NCBI GenBank assembly: GCA_012841425.1
Contig: DUUR01000170.1
Location: 1-18,305, forward strand
Direction of reading: 5' to 3'
DNA: 18,305 bases
Source of the DNA: Bacteroidales bacterium
GTDB taxonomy: Bacteria > Bacteroidota > Bacteroidia > Bacteroidales > Dysgonomonadaceae
The position numbers and the translations under genes are program-made. This document shows, one piece after another, positions 1 through 7,747 of this stretch (its first letter is position 1; each line of letters opens with the position of its first letter). The notes beneath the pieces are model-generated. The model searched no databases. It had not been told where the DNA came from and saw only the letters and a list, made by a program, of their open reading frames with translations.

Positions 1-1
1 G

Positions 2-406
2 TGGAAGCTAGAGAATGGAAGTCAAATCGTTTGTGGTTATAACTGCAAAAAAGCAACTACCTATTTATTTGGTAGAAATTACACGGCTTGGTATGCTCCC
101 GAAATTTCAATAAGTGATGGACCCTGGAAGCTGTTTGGGTTGCCAGGACTAATTTTAAAAGCCGAGGATGATAAAGGGCACTACTCTTTTGAGTGCATAA
201 CTATTGAAAAGCCTAACTGGAAAGATGTCATTTACAACATTAGCTACAAACCATTTATTGTTAAAAAAGAACAGTTTTTCAACCTTCAGAAACGATATTA
301 TGAGAATCCAGCTGCAACAGTTGAAAATTCTGGACTAATACAGAGTCCCCTGCCCTCATCAGCAAATAAATCACGGCCTTATAATCCTATAGAATTGAGC
401 GAATGA
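2..406 (+). CDS. GLPGLI family protein, 3' part (5' end outside window)
   Basis: The reading frame is open from base 2 to the TGA at 404-406, so only the C-terminal 134 residues are present. An apparent start at 140 is a TTG inside the gene, not its beginning. The family-naming motif GLPGLI is intact (window residues 46-51, bases 137-154), preceded by WYAPEISISDGPWK, the usual context in this Bacteroidota family. The tail is polar and proline/serine-rich and ends PYNPIELSE. Family function is unknown; members are generally exported, but the signal peptide would lie outside the window. The next gene starts one base after the stop, so the two are almost certainly co-transcribed, and GLPGLI proteins often sit beside outer-membrane barrel proteins of this type. 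Family assignment is secure; function is not. Confidence 0.88.
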   Translation, partial: WKLENGSQIVCGYNCKKATTYLFGRNYTAWYAPEISISDGPWKLFGLPGLILKAEDDKGHYSFECITIEKPNWKDVIYNISYKPFIVKKEQFFNLQKRYYENPAATVENSGLIQSPLPSSANKSRPYNPIELSE

Positions 407-407
407 A

Positions 408-3008
408 ATGAAAAAAAATTGGTTTCTTTTATATCTTCTTACTGTAAGTGGTTTTTGTGCTCAAGCTCAAACTGTCTTAACCGGCTGGGTAACAGATAAA
501 GCGAACAAAGAACCCATTGGTGGCGCAGCTGTTACCTTGCACGACAAGGAGGGAGAAACCATAGCTTATGACATTACAAATCAAGATGGAAGTTTCATTA
601 TAGATGTGAAAAGCCAACTATCGCAACTAACCCTGCAAGTCCGATTCATGGGATATGAAGAAGTTAAAAGAAACATCGAAAATAAAACCCAACAACTGTT
701 TATCGAAATGTCATTCGGAGAAATAGCGTTGCGTGAGGTGGTGGTAAAATCGTCCCCGATGTGGAACCGCGAAGATACGTTAGTGTATAGCGTTGACGCG
801 TTTATAAGCGTGGGAGACAAATCTATAGGCGACTTGCTTAAAAAGCTACCAGGAGTTGAAGTAAGTGCGAGTGGTGGCATAAAATATCAAGGAGAAGCCA
901 TAAACAAATTTTACATTGAAGGACTTGATTTGCTGGAGCGTCGATATGGAATTGCAACCAACAACATTCCGGTGGATGCTGTGCAAAACGTTGAAATAAT
1001 TGAAAACCACCAACCCGTACAAACCTTAAGAGATGCAGTTGTGAGCGATAAAGCAGCTGTTAACCTGCGACTGAGAAAAGACCGAATGTCGCGCCCTGTA
1101 GGTACTGTAACGTTGGGTGCCGGCTACTCCGATGAAATGCTCTGGCTGGCAGAAGCTTTTGCTTTGAGTGCTGGACGAGAACAACAATTTATCGTTATGT
1201 ATAAAACTAATAATGCGGCAAAGGATATATCGACTGAATTAACTGCTCAAACATTGTCTTCGAGTGAACTGGATGACGTATCTGGGTATTCACGTAAAAC
1301 ACTTTTCAATGCTCGTTCGTCCAATTATCCCCCGTTAGAAAAAAAGAGGTACTTATTTAATAACTCGCATGTGGTATCGACAAACAGCCTGTGGAAAACA
1401 GGTGAATACGCTCAATTCAGGCTCAATATGCAATACCAGAACAATGCTATCAAAGAGAATATTTCTCACAACAGTGAGTACTTATTCCCTGATGGCACAC
1501 TGCAAATAAAAGAAACAAGCACACATTCGAGTCATGCTAACGTATTGGATGCAGTAGCAACATTTACAAACAACAGCCCAAGATTCTACCTAAACAATGC
1601 TCTCTCGTGGAGCGGAAGTTGGGATAAGAGCTTTTCATCAATTGTAATGAATGGAATGGGGGTGCATCAACAATTCAACCTACCATCGCAATTGGTGAAA
1701 AACGACTTGAAATTAGTAAAAAAATGGGGCAAACGGTTGTGGGATATTACTTCATTTGCAGTTTACTCGTCGCAACCGCAATTGCTGGAAGTGAGTGTGG
1801 ATACGGTTGACATAAATCAGTCACAGCAAGTGAATCTTTCTGGCCTTTATACCCGAAACAGCACCTACTACAGTTTTGGTTTTCGTAATTCAAGTATCGT
1901 TATAAAAGGTGCATTTGAAGCATCGTTCGATAGATACATCTCCGAGTTGTCACATCCAGTTTTCAGAGATAGTATTAGATCCAATATTACATCGAACTAT
2001 TCACTTCTTGAATTGATTCCTACTTATATGTATAGGAGCGACAAACTATCTGTCAATGCTGATGTAGCTCTAAAGAATTATTATCTGAGTGTATCATCCT
2101 CCAACAACCATTCTTATTTTTTGCCAAACTCTTCTATACGTTTCAATTACAGGTTTTCAACTATGCTAACGGCTCGTGCTGGATATCAATACACCCAATC
2201 AATCGGCGACTTCTTCGATCTTACAGATGTATATTTTATGAAGTCGTATCGCAGTTTTGGCAAGCAAAGAGGTATACTCTCGTTAAACAAACGGCAATCG
2301 TTCAGCACAAGCTTACAATATCGTAATCCACTAACCACCTTTTTCTTCAATACATCTCTGTTATATGCACCGTCGGCAAATAATACGGTGACCACACAGC
2401 ACTTTGTTGGAAATGAAGTGGTAGGCGGAAACAAGGAGCAAGCAACGCATTCTAATTTGTTCCTATGGTCTGGTTATGCTGGAAAGTACTTTTCTGAAAT
2501 AAGAACAAATTTCTCTTTAAATGTAAACTATACCAGCATGAAGGGTGAGCGCCAGCAGCAAAAAGTTCTGTATCCGTTCAAAGCTTCGGGATGGGCATTT
2601 ATTCCAAAGTTAAACATCAAGTTTTCAGATGCAACATCTGTTTCGTATCAAACAATGGCAAGTAACCGTATTACAGAAATTATACGTAGCAACGATACTT
2701 TTCGCTCATCCATGTGGCAAATAACGCAACAACTGTCGGCTTACTACTTATTGGGTAAAAAGTGGCAGTTTAACGGACGTCTGGAGCATTCGTACAATGA
2801 AATTAGCGAAAACAACTCTGTAAATATGTTTTTTGCCGATGTAGGTATTACCTTTAAACATGCTCAATTTGAATTCAATTTGTCAACAAACAACTTATTT
2901 AATGAAAAGAGTTATTCTTACTCTATCTTCAGCGGTTTAGACCGATTTGATTACGAATACAAACTACGCCCTAGAATGTTGTTGTTATCGGTAAGTTATA
3001 ATTATTAA
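408..3008 (+). CDS. TonB-dependent-receptor-like outer membrane beta-barrel protein
   Basis: 866 residues. Residues 1-21 are a signal peptide (MKKNWFLLYLLTVSGFCAQAQ). Residues about 22-105 form a carboxypeptidase-D regulatory-like beta-sandwich (VLTGWVTDKANKEPIGGAAV, then the VRFMGYEE stretch). A plug-like region follows at about 110-220, with the VVVKSSP lead-in, LLKKLPGVEV and FYIEGLDLL. The remainder, about 230-866, alternates aromatic and polar residues as in a beta-barrel and ends in an aromatic residue (LLLSVSYNY). It lacks the length and conserved signature of SusC, so it is not called as the pectin importer. It follows the GLPGLI gene by one base and runs opposite to the pectin genes, separated from them by other genes, so a role in pectin uptake is not supported. 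Its substrate is unknown. Confidence 0.85.
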   Translation: MKKNWFLLYLLTVSGFCAQAQTVLTGWVTDKANKEPIGGAAVTLHDKEGETIAYDITNQDGSFIIDVKSQLSQLTLQVRFMGYEEVKRNIENKTQQLFIEMSFGEIALREVVVKSSPMWNREDTLVYSVDAFISVGDKSIGDLLKKLPGVEVSASGGIKYQGEAINKFYIEGLDLLERRYGIATNNIPVDAVQNVEIIENHQPVQTLRDAVVSDKAAVNLRLRKDRMSRPVGTVTLGAGYSDEMLWLAEAFALSAGREQQFIVMYKTNNAAKDISTELTAQTLSSSELDDVSGYSRKTLFNARSSNYPPLEKKRYLFNNSHVVSTNSLWKTGEYAQFRLNMQYQNNAIKENISHNSEYLFPDGTLQIKETSTHSSHANVLDAVATFTNNSPRFYLNNALSWSGSWDKSFSSIVMNGMGVHQQFNLPSQLVKNDLKLVKKWGKRLWDITSFAVYSSQPQLLEVSVDTVDINQSQQVNLSGLYTRNSTYYSFGFRNSSIVIKGAFEASFDRYISELSHPVFRDSIRSNITSNYSLLELIPTYMYRSDKLSVNADVALKNYYLSVSSSNNHSYFLPNSSIRFNYRFSTMLTARAGYQYTQSIGDFFDLTDVYFMKSYRSFGKQRGILSLNKRQSFSTSLQYRNPLTTFFFNTSLLYAPSANNTVTTQHFVGNEVVGGNKEQATHSNLFLWSGYAGKYFSEIRTNFSLNVNYTSMKGERQQQKVLYPFKASGWAFIPKLNIKFSDATSVSYQTMASNRITEIIRSNDTFRSSMWQITQQLSAYYLLGKKWQFNGRLEHSYNEISENNSVNMFFADVGITFKHAQFEFNLSTNNLFNEKSYSYSIFSGLDRFDYEYKLRPRMLLLSVSYNY

Positions 3009-3060
3009 ACTCAGCTTCATTTTTTTCATACTTGATAGCCCTTTTTAAGAGTGGCTGCAC

Positions 3061-3175
3061 ACTAGGCTTGCTCTAACCTTGCTGTTACTTTGCCCGTACC
3101 TTGCTCGGTTAATAGTCGGTTATAACCGACTATCATAAGGGCAAAGTCAGACTTAAATAATAGCAAGGGCCTAGT
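3061..3175. repeat. Nested inverted repeat with 11-bp-phased motif between convergent genes
   Basis: The outer arms ACTAGGC..TTGCT (3061-3072) and AGCAA..GCCTAGT (3162-3175) are complementary apart from a 2-nt bulge. Inner arms ACTTTGCCC (3087-3095) and GGGCAAAGT (3139-3147) match 9 of 9. A perfect 22-bp palindrome, half-site ATAGTCGGTTA, sits at 3112-3133. The left arm also holds four spaced copies of an ACCTTGCT-like 8-mer at 3065, 3076, 3087 and 3098, exactly 11 bp apart. The element lies between the ends of two convergent genes. It could be a bidirectional terminator-like structure or a small mobile/REP-like repeat. No target-site duplication is visible at its ends. Confidence 0.7.
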
Positions 3176-3207
3176 TTGGTATAATAAAGAAAGTACTTAT
3201 AAACCGA

Positions 3208-4101
3208 TTAAATTTTAATACCCGTAAATTCCGATAAGTTATTCAACACTTTTTCACTCAAACGGTCGAAAGCCTGGCGTGTTCTTCCTGTTGAGACTTG
3301 CATACATTTTATTTTGGGATGATTTAGAAGATGTTCTCCTCCTAATGCACCAACGGTATCGCAATAGCAAATATTATTACCCTCAAGCCATTTCAAGAAT
3401 GGTTCTTCGTCCCATGCAGGCGAGAGTCCAGTGTTGAATAATATTTTTTTGTCTCCCATTTTTTCAAACTGCTCTTTATGAATTAAAACTGTGTTTCTGT
3501 TAAGACAGCAGCATATTACTTCACTTTCTGCGAGTAGTTCATCTAAAGGAAGAAAACGATATCCCTTTGCTTTTGCATCTTCTTTTTCACTTCTGGCAAA
3601 ATAACTTATGTCAGCACCAAAAAAGTGTAATGCATCGGCTATCATTCCACCAGATTTTCCTAATCCTACAATACCTGCTTTTAATCCTGTAATCTCTCTA
3701 GCCACTCCATCCCAAGGCTCTTGATCAAAACCATGCAGGCAGCGTACCAATTCACTGATAACATATTCAACTACGCCTTCATCGCCATAATCTCTAATAC
3801 CAGTTACGGTTATTCCTCTGCTAGTTGCGTAATTTATATCAACATTAGCGCTCTCGGGGGTATATAGTGAATTGCACATTCCTATATATTTTAAATTAGG
3901 GCATTGTTCCATTGCCGTTTTGGTGAGTTGAGACGTATAACTAAGTAATACGGCATCGGCATCTCCAATTCTGTGGGCTATCTCCTCATCGTCTTCTGGA
4001 ATATCAAGGTACATTATTACATCTTCCGCAAATGAAATTAACTTCTCTTCTGCTGAGGGTATTAAACTAACGGGTTCTATAGCAACTAATTTCTTAAACA
4101 T
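3208..4101 (-). CDS. D-2-hydroxyacid dehydrogenase-like NAD-binding protein, catalytic residues atypical
   Basis: The frame is open from 4158, but the start is placed at the ATG at 4099-4101 (MFKKLVAIEP, 297 residues). The upstream 19 residues are low-complexity (IKIINIKNQ), and a promoter-like TATATTTG lies at 4140-4147, between the two ATGs. A flavodoxin-like substrate-binding half is interrupted by a Rossmann domain with the dinucleotide motif GIVGLGKSGG (about residues 143-152), the arrangement of the D-isomer-specific 2-hydroxyacid dehydrogenases. The usual catalytic Arg (N-T-x-R-G), Glu (D-V-x-E) and His (P-H-x-A) are not in place: the equivalents read NTGLSP (223-228), DTVGAL (248-253) and CMQVST (266-271). 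It may have unusual chemistry, another substrate or a non-catalytic role. It converges on the barrel gene and appears to be a single-gene unit. The superfamily call is firm; the substrate is unknown. Confidence 0.82.
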   Translation of the reverse strand: MFKKLVAIEPVSLIPSAEEKLISFAEDVIMYLDIPEDDEEIAHRIGDADAVLLSYTSQLTKTAMEQCPNLKYIGMCNSLYTPESANVDINYATSRGITVTGIRDYGDEGVVEYVISELVRCLHGFDQEPWDGVAREITGLKAGIVGLGKSGGMIADALHFFGADISYFARSEKEDAKAKGYRFLPLDELLAESEVICCCLNRNTVLIHKEQFEKMGDKKILFNTGLSPAWDEEPFLKWLEGNNICYCDTVGALGGEHLLNHPKIKCMQVSTGRTRQAFDRLSEKVLNNLSEFTGIKI

Positions 4102-4139
4102 ATTAACTTGGTTTTTTATATTAATTATTTTTATTTCAA

Positions 4140-4147
4140 CAAATATA
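4140..4147 (-). promoter_or_regulatory. Possible -7 element for the dehydrogenase-like gene
   Basis: On the minus strand the bases read TATATTTG, an exact match to the Bacteroidota -7 consensus TAnnTTTG, 38 bp upstream of the chosen ATG. No TTTG box is found 19-21 bp further upstream, so this is only half of a promoter. The position nevertheless favours the start at 4101 over the upstream ATG at 4158. Confidence 0.35.
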
Positions 4148-4200
4148 CGTTGGTACAACCAGATATAATAATTTTTTCAAATAATAATTATTCCGCAAAA

Positions 4201-4232
4201 TTTGGTATTTTAATGAAAATGTAGTAATATTG
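4201..4232 (+). promoter_or_regulatory. Bacteroides-type promoter for the tRNA gene
   Basis: TTTG at 4201-4204 and TAATATTG at 4225-4232 are separated by exactly 20 bp. This fits the Bacteroidota primary-sigma pattern of -33 TTTG and -7 TAnnTTTG with one mismatch in the -7 box. Transcription would start near 4239, about 50 nt before the mature tRNA 5' end. Confidence 0.6.
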
Positions 4233-4290
4233 CACCCGCTTTTGAACGGAATAAATACATAGTGTTTGCTCTAGAAAAAGCATTGTTCTA

Positions 4291-4364
4291 GGTCCCATAG
4301 CTCAGTTGGTTAGAGCACCTGACTCATAATCAGGGAGTCACTGGTTCAAGCCCAGTTGGGACCA
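4291..4364 (+). tRNA. tRNA with CAT anticodon, probably elongator tRNA-Met
   Basis: A complete cloverleaf can be drawn. The acceptor arm pairs GGTCCCA (4291-4297) with TGGGACC (4357-4363), with discriminator A at 4364. The D stem is GCTC/GAGC (4300-4303 and 4313-4316). The anticodon stem is CCTGA/TCAGG (4318-4322 and 4330-4334) around loop CTCATAA, placing the anticodon CAT at 4325-4327. The T arm is ACTGG, TTCAAGC, CCAGT (4340-4356). The 3' CCA is not encoded. The G1-C72 pair rules out a typical bacterial initiator, which has a mismatch there. CAT also occurs in tRNA-Ile2, whose C is modified to lysidine, so Met is the likelier call but is not proven. Confidence 0.93.
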
Positions 4365-4377
4365 CATAAATTATTAT

Positions 4378-4411
4378 AAGGGATTGACTTAATTGTTGGT
4401 CCCTTTTTTTT
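4378..4411 (+). terminator. Probable intrinsic terminator of the tRNA transcript
   Basis: AAGGGA (4378-4383) pairs with TCCCTT (4400-4405) across a 16-nt loop and runs into eight T residues (4404-4411). It begins 14 nt after the tRNA. The stem is short, so strength is uncertain. Confidence 0.5.
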
Positions 4412-4446
4412 GAATTTGTCCGATTATTTGAACTTGTCTGGCAATA

Positions 4447-4487
4447 AAAAGAGAGATGATTAAATTAATATTTATCATCTCTCTTTT
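4447..4487. terminator. Strong hairpin terminator, mainly for the pectin catabolic operon
   Basis: A perfect 14-bp stem is formed by AAAAGAGAGATGAT (4447-4460) and ATCATCTCTCTTTT (4474-4487) with a 13-nt loop. On the minus strand it follows the exuT stop codon by 32 nt and ends in a T-rich tail, so it would end the kduI-exuT message. On the plus strand it also ends in T residues and could back up tRNA termination. Confidence 0.78.
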
Positions 4488-4519
4488 AAAGTTTATGTCA
4501 TTATCTCACAGACCTGTGA

Positions 4520-5989
4520 CTACATTTCTGTTATAACTTGGTAATGAGGAACAAGTGACTTCATAATTAACCATCCTATAAGGTATGCAAAGGCACAAAC
4601 ACAGAAGATTATAAAGTAGCCTGATTCGATTCCTTCAAATCCCATAAATTTAAGATTGTTGTTGGCCGAAAAATCAAATAGAACACCCGACCCCTGGTTT
4701 ATAAAATAAGATCCAATTCCGCCTGCCATTCCACCAATACCTGTAATAGTTCCTACTGCGTACTTGGGGAACATATCACTAACGGTTGTAAATATATTGG
4801 CCGACCACGACTGGTGTGCAGCTGCTGCAATACCAATTATAATTACGGGAAGCCACACTGAAATAGTACCTAAAGGTTGTGCAAATAGTACTAAAATAGG
4901 GAACAAAGCAAACAGAAGCATAGCTCTCATCCTACCCTGGTAAGGGTCCATCTTCTTCTTTTTCATAAAGTATGCAGGGAAGTATCCGGCTGCAAAAACA
5001 GATATCATTGAGATAGCATATACTAGGAAGACATGTGGGGCACTTTCAGTGGAATTTAATCCGTATACCGAACTTAAATATGCAGGTATCCAGAAAAGGA
5101 GAAACCACCATACACCATCGGTAAGGAACTTGCCAACTGCAAATGACCATGTTTGTTTGTGTCTGAAGGCTTGTTTAAATGTAACTTTTCTACCAGCATT
5201 TTCATCTACATTTACGGGGGCAGCACCTGCAGCCATGTCCGTAATATCGTCTTGATTAATATATGCTAATTCTGCAGCATTAACTCTTTTGCTTTTTTCA
5301 GGTTTATCATAAAGAAATACCCAAAAGCCCATCCATACAAAACCAAGTACACCAATAACTATAAAAGCCATTTCCCATCCCCAAGCTCTTGCTATGAAAG
5401 GTATAGTTAAAGGTGCAATTAAAGCACCTATCTGAGCGCCTGCATTAAAAAGACTTGTTGCATATGCTCTATCTTTTTTAGGGAAATACTCTGCTGTTGC
5501 TTTTATGGCAGCAGGAAAGTTTCCTGCTTCTCCAATGGCAAGTACTAGTCTAGAAAATATAAATAATGTAACACTTACCGATACTACCATTGAAACATCT
5601 CCTACCGTTTCAATAGCCTTGCGTGCACCTTCAAAACTCATTGTCCATTCACCTGCAACTATGCCCGCTGTGATTAAGCCGCAGAATGCGTGAATAACCG
5701 CACCTACCGACCATACACCAATAGCCCATAGATATCCTTTTTTAGTGTCTAAACGATCAACAAACTTTCCTGCGAATAACATCGATACCGCATAAAATAA
5801 CGAGAACAAACCAGCAATTGTACCATAGTCGCTGTTTGTCCAATGAAATTCAGGTGCTATAAAGTCGGCCCACGTTAACGATAACACTTGCCTGTCTAGA
5901 TAGTTGATAGAAGTGGCCAAAAACAACATCAGACATATTGTCCAGCGTTGATTGGTCATTTTTGCTTTTTCTTGTTGTAGATTACTCAT
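4520..5989 (-). CDS. exuT: Hexuronate transporter, MFS family (ExuT-like)
   Basis: 489 residues, inner-membrane major facilitator of the anion:cation symporter (ACS) branch. The first helix carries NYLDRQVLSLTWADF, typical of ExuT-type hexuronate carriers. The cytoplasmic loop after helix 2 has GKFVDRLDTKKGY, and AIGEAGNFPAAIKATAEYFP (151-170) is the second family hallmark. Twelve hydrophobic segments can be traced. Between helices 3 and 4 is an extra segment of about 35 residues (about 108-142) compared with the compact proteobacterial ExuT as I remember it. It is the last gene of the operon, 36 bp after eda, and is followed by a strong hairpin. It probably brings galacturonate, glucuronate or unsaturated/keto uronates into the cytoplasm for KduI-KduD-KdgK-Eda. 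The exact substrate cannot be read from sequence. Confidence 0.9.
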   Translation of the reverse strand: MSNLQQEKAKMTNQRWTICLMLFLATSINYLDRQVLSLTWADFIAPEFHWTNSDYGTIAGLFSLFYAVSMLFAGKFVDRLDTKKGYLWAIGVWSVGAVIHAFCGLITAGIVAGEWTMSFEGARKAIETVGDVSMVVSVSVTLFIFSRLVLAIGEAGNFPAAIKATAEYFPKKDRAYATSLFNAGAQIGALIAPLTIPFIARAWGWEMAFIVIGVLGFVWMGFWVFLYDKPEKSKRVNAAELAYINQDDITDMAAGAAPVNVDENAGRKVTFKQAFRHKQTWSFAVGKFLTDGVWWFLLFWIPAYLSSVYGLNSTESAPHVFLVYAISMISVFAAGYFPAYFMKKKKMDPYQGRMRAMLLFALFPILVLFAQPLGTISVWLPVIIIGIAAAAHQSWSANIFTTVSDMFPKYAVGTITGIGGMAGGIGSYFINQGSGVLFDFSANNNLKFMGFEGIESGYFIIFCVCAFAYLIGWLIMKSLVPHYQVITEM

Positions 5990-6025
5990 GATTTAATTTA
6001 TGTTTGATTTTCACTATTATGCTTT

Positions 6026-6697
6026 TCAACTTCTTATCTTTTTCACTATTGATAAACTCTCTTTACAGAGTTCTGATATTTTGTGCCAATCTCCACTTTT
6101 AAGCACTTCAGCTGGGAACAGGTTGGATCCAATTCCAACACATGTTACGCCCGCTTTAAACCAATCTGTGAGACTTTGATCAGTGGGCTCTACGCCACCT
6201 GTAACCATGATTTTGGACCAAGGCATGGGGCCTTTTATGTTCTTTACAAATGAAGGGCCTCCCACATTGCCTCCTGGAAATACTTTCACAATTTCTGCTC
6301 CCAGCTCTTGTGCCAAGCCTATTTCTGAAGTGGTGGCACATCCTGGAGAGTATGCAATAAGCCTACGGTTGCAGATTTTGAATATTTCAGGATTTGATAA
6401 AGGGCCAACAATAAAGTTAGCGCCCAATTGAATATAAAGAGCAGCTGTTGCTGGATCCACTATAGATCCTATCCCAAGGATTAGTTCAGGGCATTCTTTA
6501 TCGGCCCATTTTACTAAGTTGGCAAATACCTCATGTGCGAAATCTCCTCTGTTGGTGAATTCAAAAGCTCTAATTCCCCCTTCGTAACAAGCTTTTACAA
6601 CCTGCTTTGCAACTTCTATATCTGAATGATAGAAAACGGGTATTATACCTGTCTCCTCCATTGTTTGATACACTTTTAGTCTTGAAAACTTTGCCAT
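6026..6697 (-). CDS. eda: 2-keto-3-deoxy-6-phosphogluconate aldolase (KDPG/KHG aldolase)
   Basis: 223 residues, a class I TIM-barrel aldolase of the cytoplasm. It splits KDPG to pyruvate and glyceraldehyde-3-phosphate, the last step of the pathway encoded here. The general-base region is FEFTNRG (45-51) with Glu46, and the Schiff-base lysine lies in EIVKVFPGGNVGGPSF (Lys138), with the phosphate-binding region after it (MVTGGVEP). The motifs GIIPVFYH and LGANFIVGP also fit the family. Length is close to the E. coli enzyme with a short N-terminal extension; the start ATG at 6697 is kept because the first residues (MAKFSRLKVY) are typical of Bacteroidota homologues, though Met13 is possible. It lies 11 bp downstream of kdgK, whose product is its substrate. 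Confidence 0.95.
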   Translation of the reverse strand: MAKFSRLKVYQTMEETGIIPVFYHSDIEVAKQVVKACYEGGIRAFEFTNRGDFAHEVFANLVKWADKECPELILGIGSIVDPATAALYIQLGANFIVGPLSNPEIFKICNRRLIAYSPGCATTSEIGLAQELGAEIVKVFPGGNVGGPSFVKNIKGPMPWSKIMVTGGVEPTDQSLTDWFKAGVTCVGIGSNLFPAEVLKSGDWHKISELCKESLSIVKKIRS

Positions 6698-6708
6698 ATT
6701 TCAATGTT

Positions 6709-7746
6709 TTATCTGACAACCCTTCCGGATCCGTCACCTTTCATTAATGTTTCTACTTCGGGTACGGTTACTAAGTTAAAATCACCGTAAACAGTATGTT
6801 TTAAGCATGAAGCGGCAACTGCAAAATCAAGCGCCTTCTGGTCGTCACCCTCATAACTGATTAACCCATAAATGAGACCACCCATAAATGAGTCTCCTCC
6901 ACCTACACGATCTACTATATGAGTGATATCATATCGTTTAGATTGATAAAGCTTATCAGAATATAGGCAACCTCCCCATGTATTATGGTTTGCATTAATT
7001 GAGCCACGAAGTGTTATGATAACTTTTTTTGCACGTGGGAACTTCTGCATCATTTGTTTGCATACCGATTCAAATTCGGAGGCATTTACATCTCCTCCAG
7101 TATGCTCTACCTGAAAGCCGTCGGGCTTAATTCCAAACACCTTCTCGGCATCTTCTTCATTGCCTAGTATAACATCGCAACCTTCAACAAGTTGAGGCAT
7201 TATTTCTCTTGCAGATTTGCCATATTTCCAGAGGTTCTTGCGATAATTAAGATCGCACGAGACTGTTACACCCATTTCGTTGGCAGTTTTAATAGCCTCT
7301 AAACACACATCTGCTGCACCTTGTGATAAGGCAGGCGTAATGCCAGTCCAATGAAACCAGGTAGCATCTTTCAGGATCTCCCGCCAGTTGAACATCCCTC
7401 TCTGTACATCTGCAATTGATGAATGGGCTCTATCGTAAACTACTTTTGAAGGGCGTGCAACAGCACCTGTTTCGAGAAAATAAATCCCTACTCGCTCTCC
7501 ACCACGCATTATTTGTGTTGTGCCCACATTATACTTTCTAAGATCGGAGATGCACCATTCGGCAATATCATTTTCGGGTAGGCGTGTTACAAATTCAACA
7601 GGTATTCCGTAGTTCGAAAGTGACACGGCTACATTAGCTTCACCCCCTCCAAAGGTTGAAGTGAGGCTTTCTGATTGAATAAATCTTTTATATCCGGGTG
7701 TGGCAAGACGAAGCATTATCTCGCCAAATGTTACAACTTTTTGCAT
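6709..7746 (-). CDS. kdgK: 2-keto-3-deoxygluconate kinase (PfkB family)
   Basis: 345 residues, a cytoplasmic ribokinase/PfkB-fold sugar kinase that converts KDG to KDPG with ATP. PfkB signature 1 appears as FGGGEANVAVSLSNYG (32-47). Signature 2 is DRVGGGDSFMGG (289-300), where Asp295 is the expected catalytic base and GGGD replaces the more usual GAGD. DLNYRKNLW (about 165-173) is characteristic of KDG kinases rather than fructokinases. The start ATG is one base after the stop of the DUF4861 gene, and the stop is 11 bp before eda, so translation is probably tightly coupled. The assignment is strengthened by its place between kduD and eda. Confidence 0.94.
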   Translation of the reverse strand: MQKVVTFGEIMLRLATPGYKRFIQSESLTSTFGGGEANVAVSLSNYGIPVEFVTRLPENDIAEWCISDLRKYNVGTTQIMRGGERVGIYFLETGAVARPSKVVYDRAHSSIADVQRGMFNWREILKDATWFHWTGITPALSQGAADVCLEAIKTANEMGVTVSCDLNYRKNLWKYGKSAREIMPQLVEGCDVILGNEEDAEKVFGIKPDGFQVEHTGGDVNASEFESVCKQMMQKFPRAKKVIITLRGSINANHNTWGGCLYSDKLYQSKRYDITHIVDRVGGGDSFMGGLIYGLISYEGDDQKALDFAVAASCLKHTVYGDFNLVTVPEVETLMKGDGSGRVVR

Positions 7747-7747
7747 T

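Noticed and set aside
408-3008. SusC-type pectin oligosaccharide importer
   Set aside because: It is shorter than SusC, has no SusD partner, lies on the other strand and is separated from the pectin genes by two unrelated genes and terminators.
4102-4158. Upstream ATG at 4158 as start of the dehydrogenase-like gene
   Set aside because: The added 19 residues are low-complexity and unlike the family. A -7-like box at 4140-4147 lies between the two ATGs, so a transcript starting there would not include the upstream one.
4291-4364. tRNA gene as a phage or island attachment site
   Set aside because: No integrase gene is near and no copy of the tRNA 3' end was noticed elsewhere in the window.
4412-4441. 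Short direct repeat GAATTTGTCCG / GAACTTGTCTGG
   Set aside because: Two imperfect 11-12-bp copies in AT-rich spacer are close to what chance gives and have no clear role.
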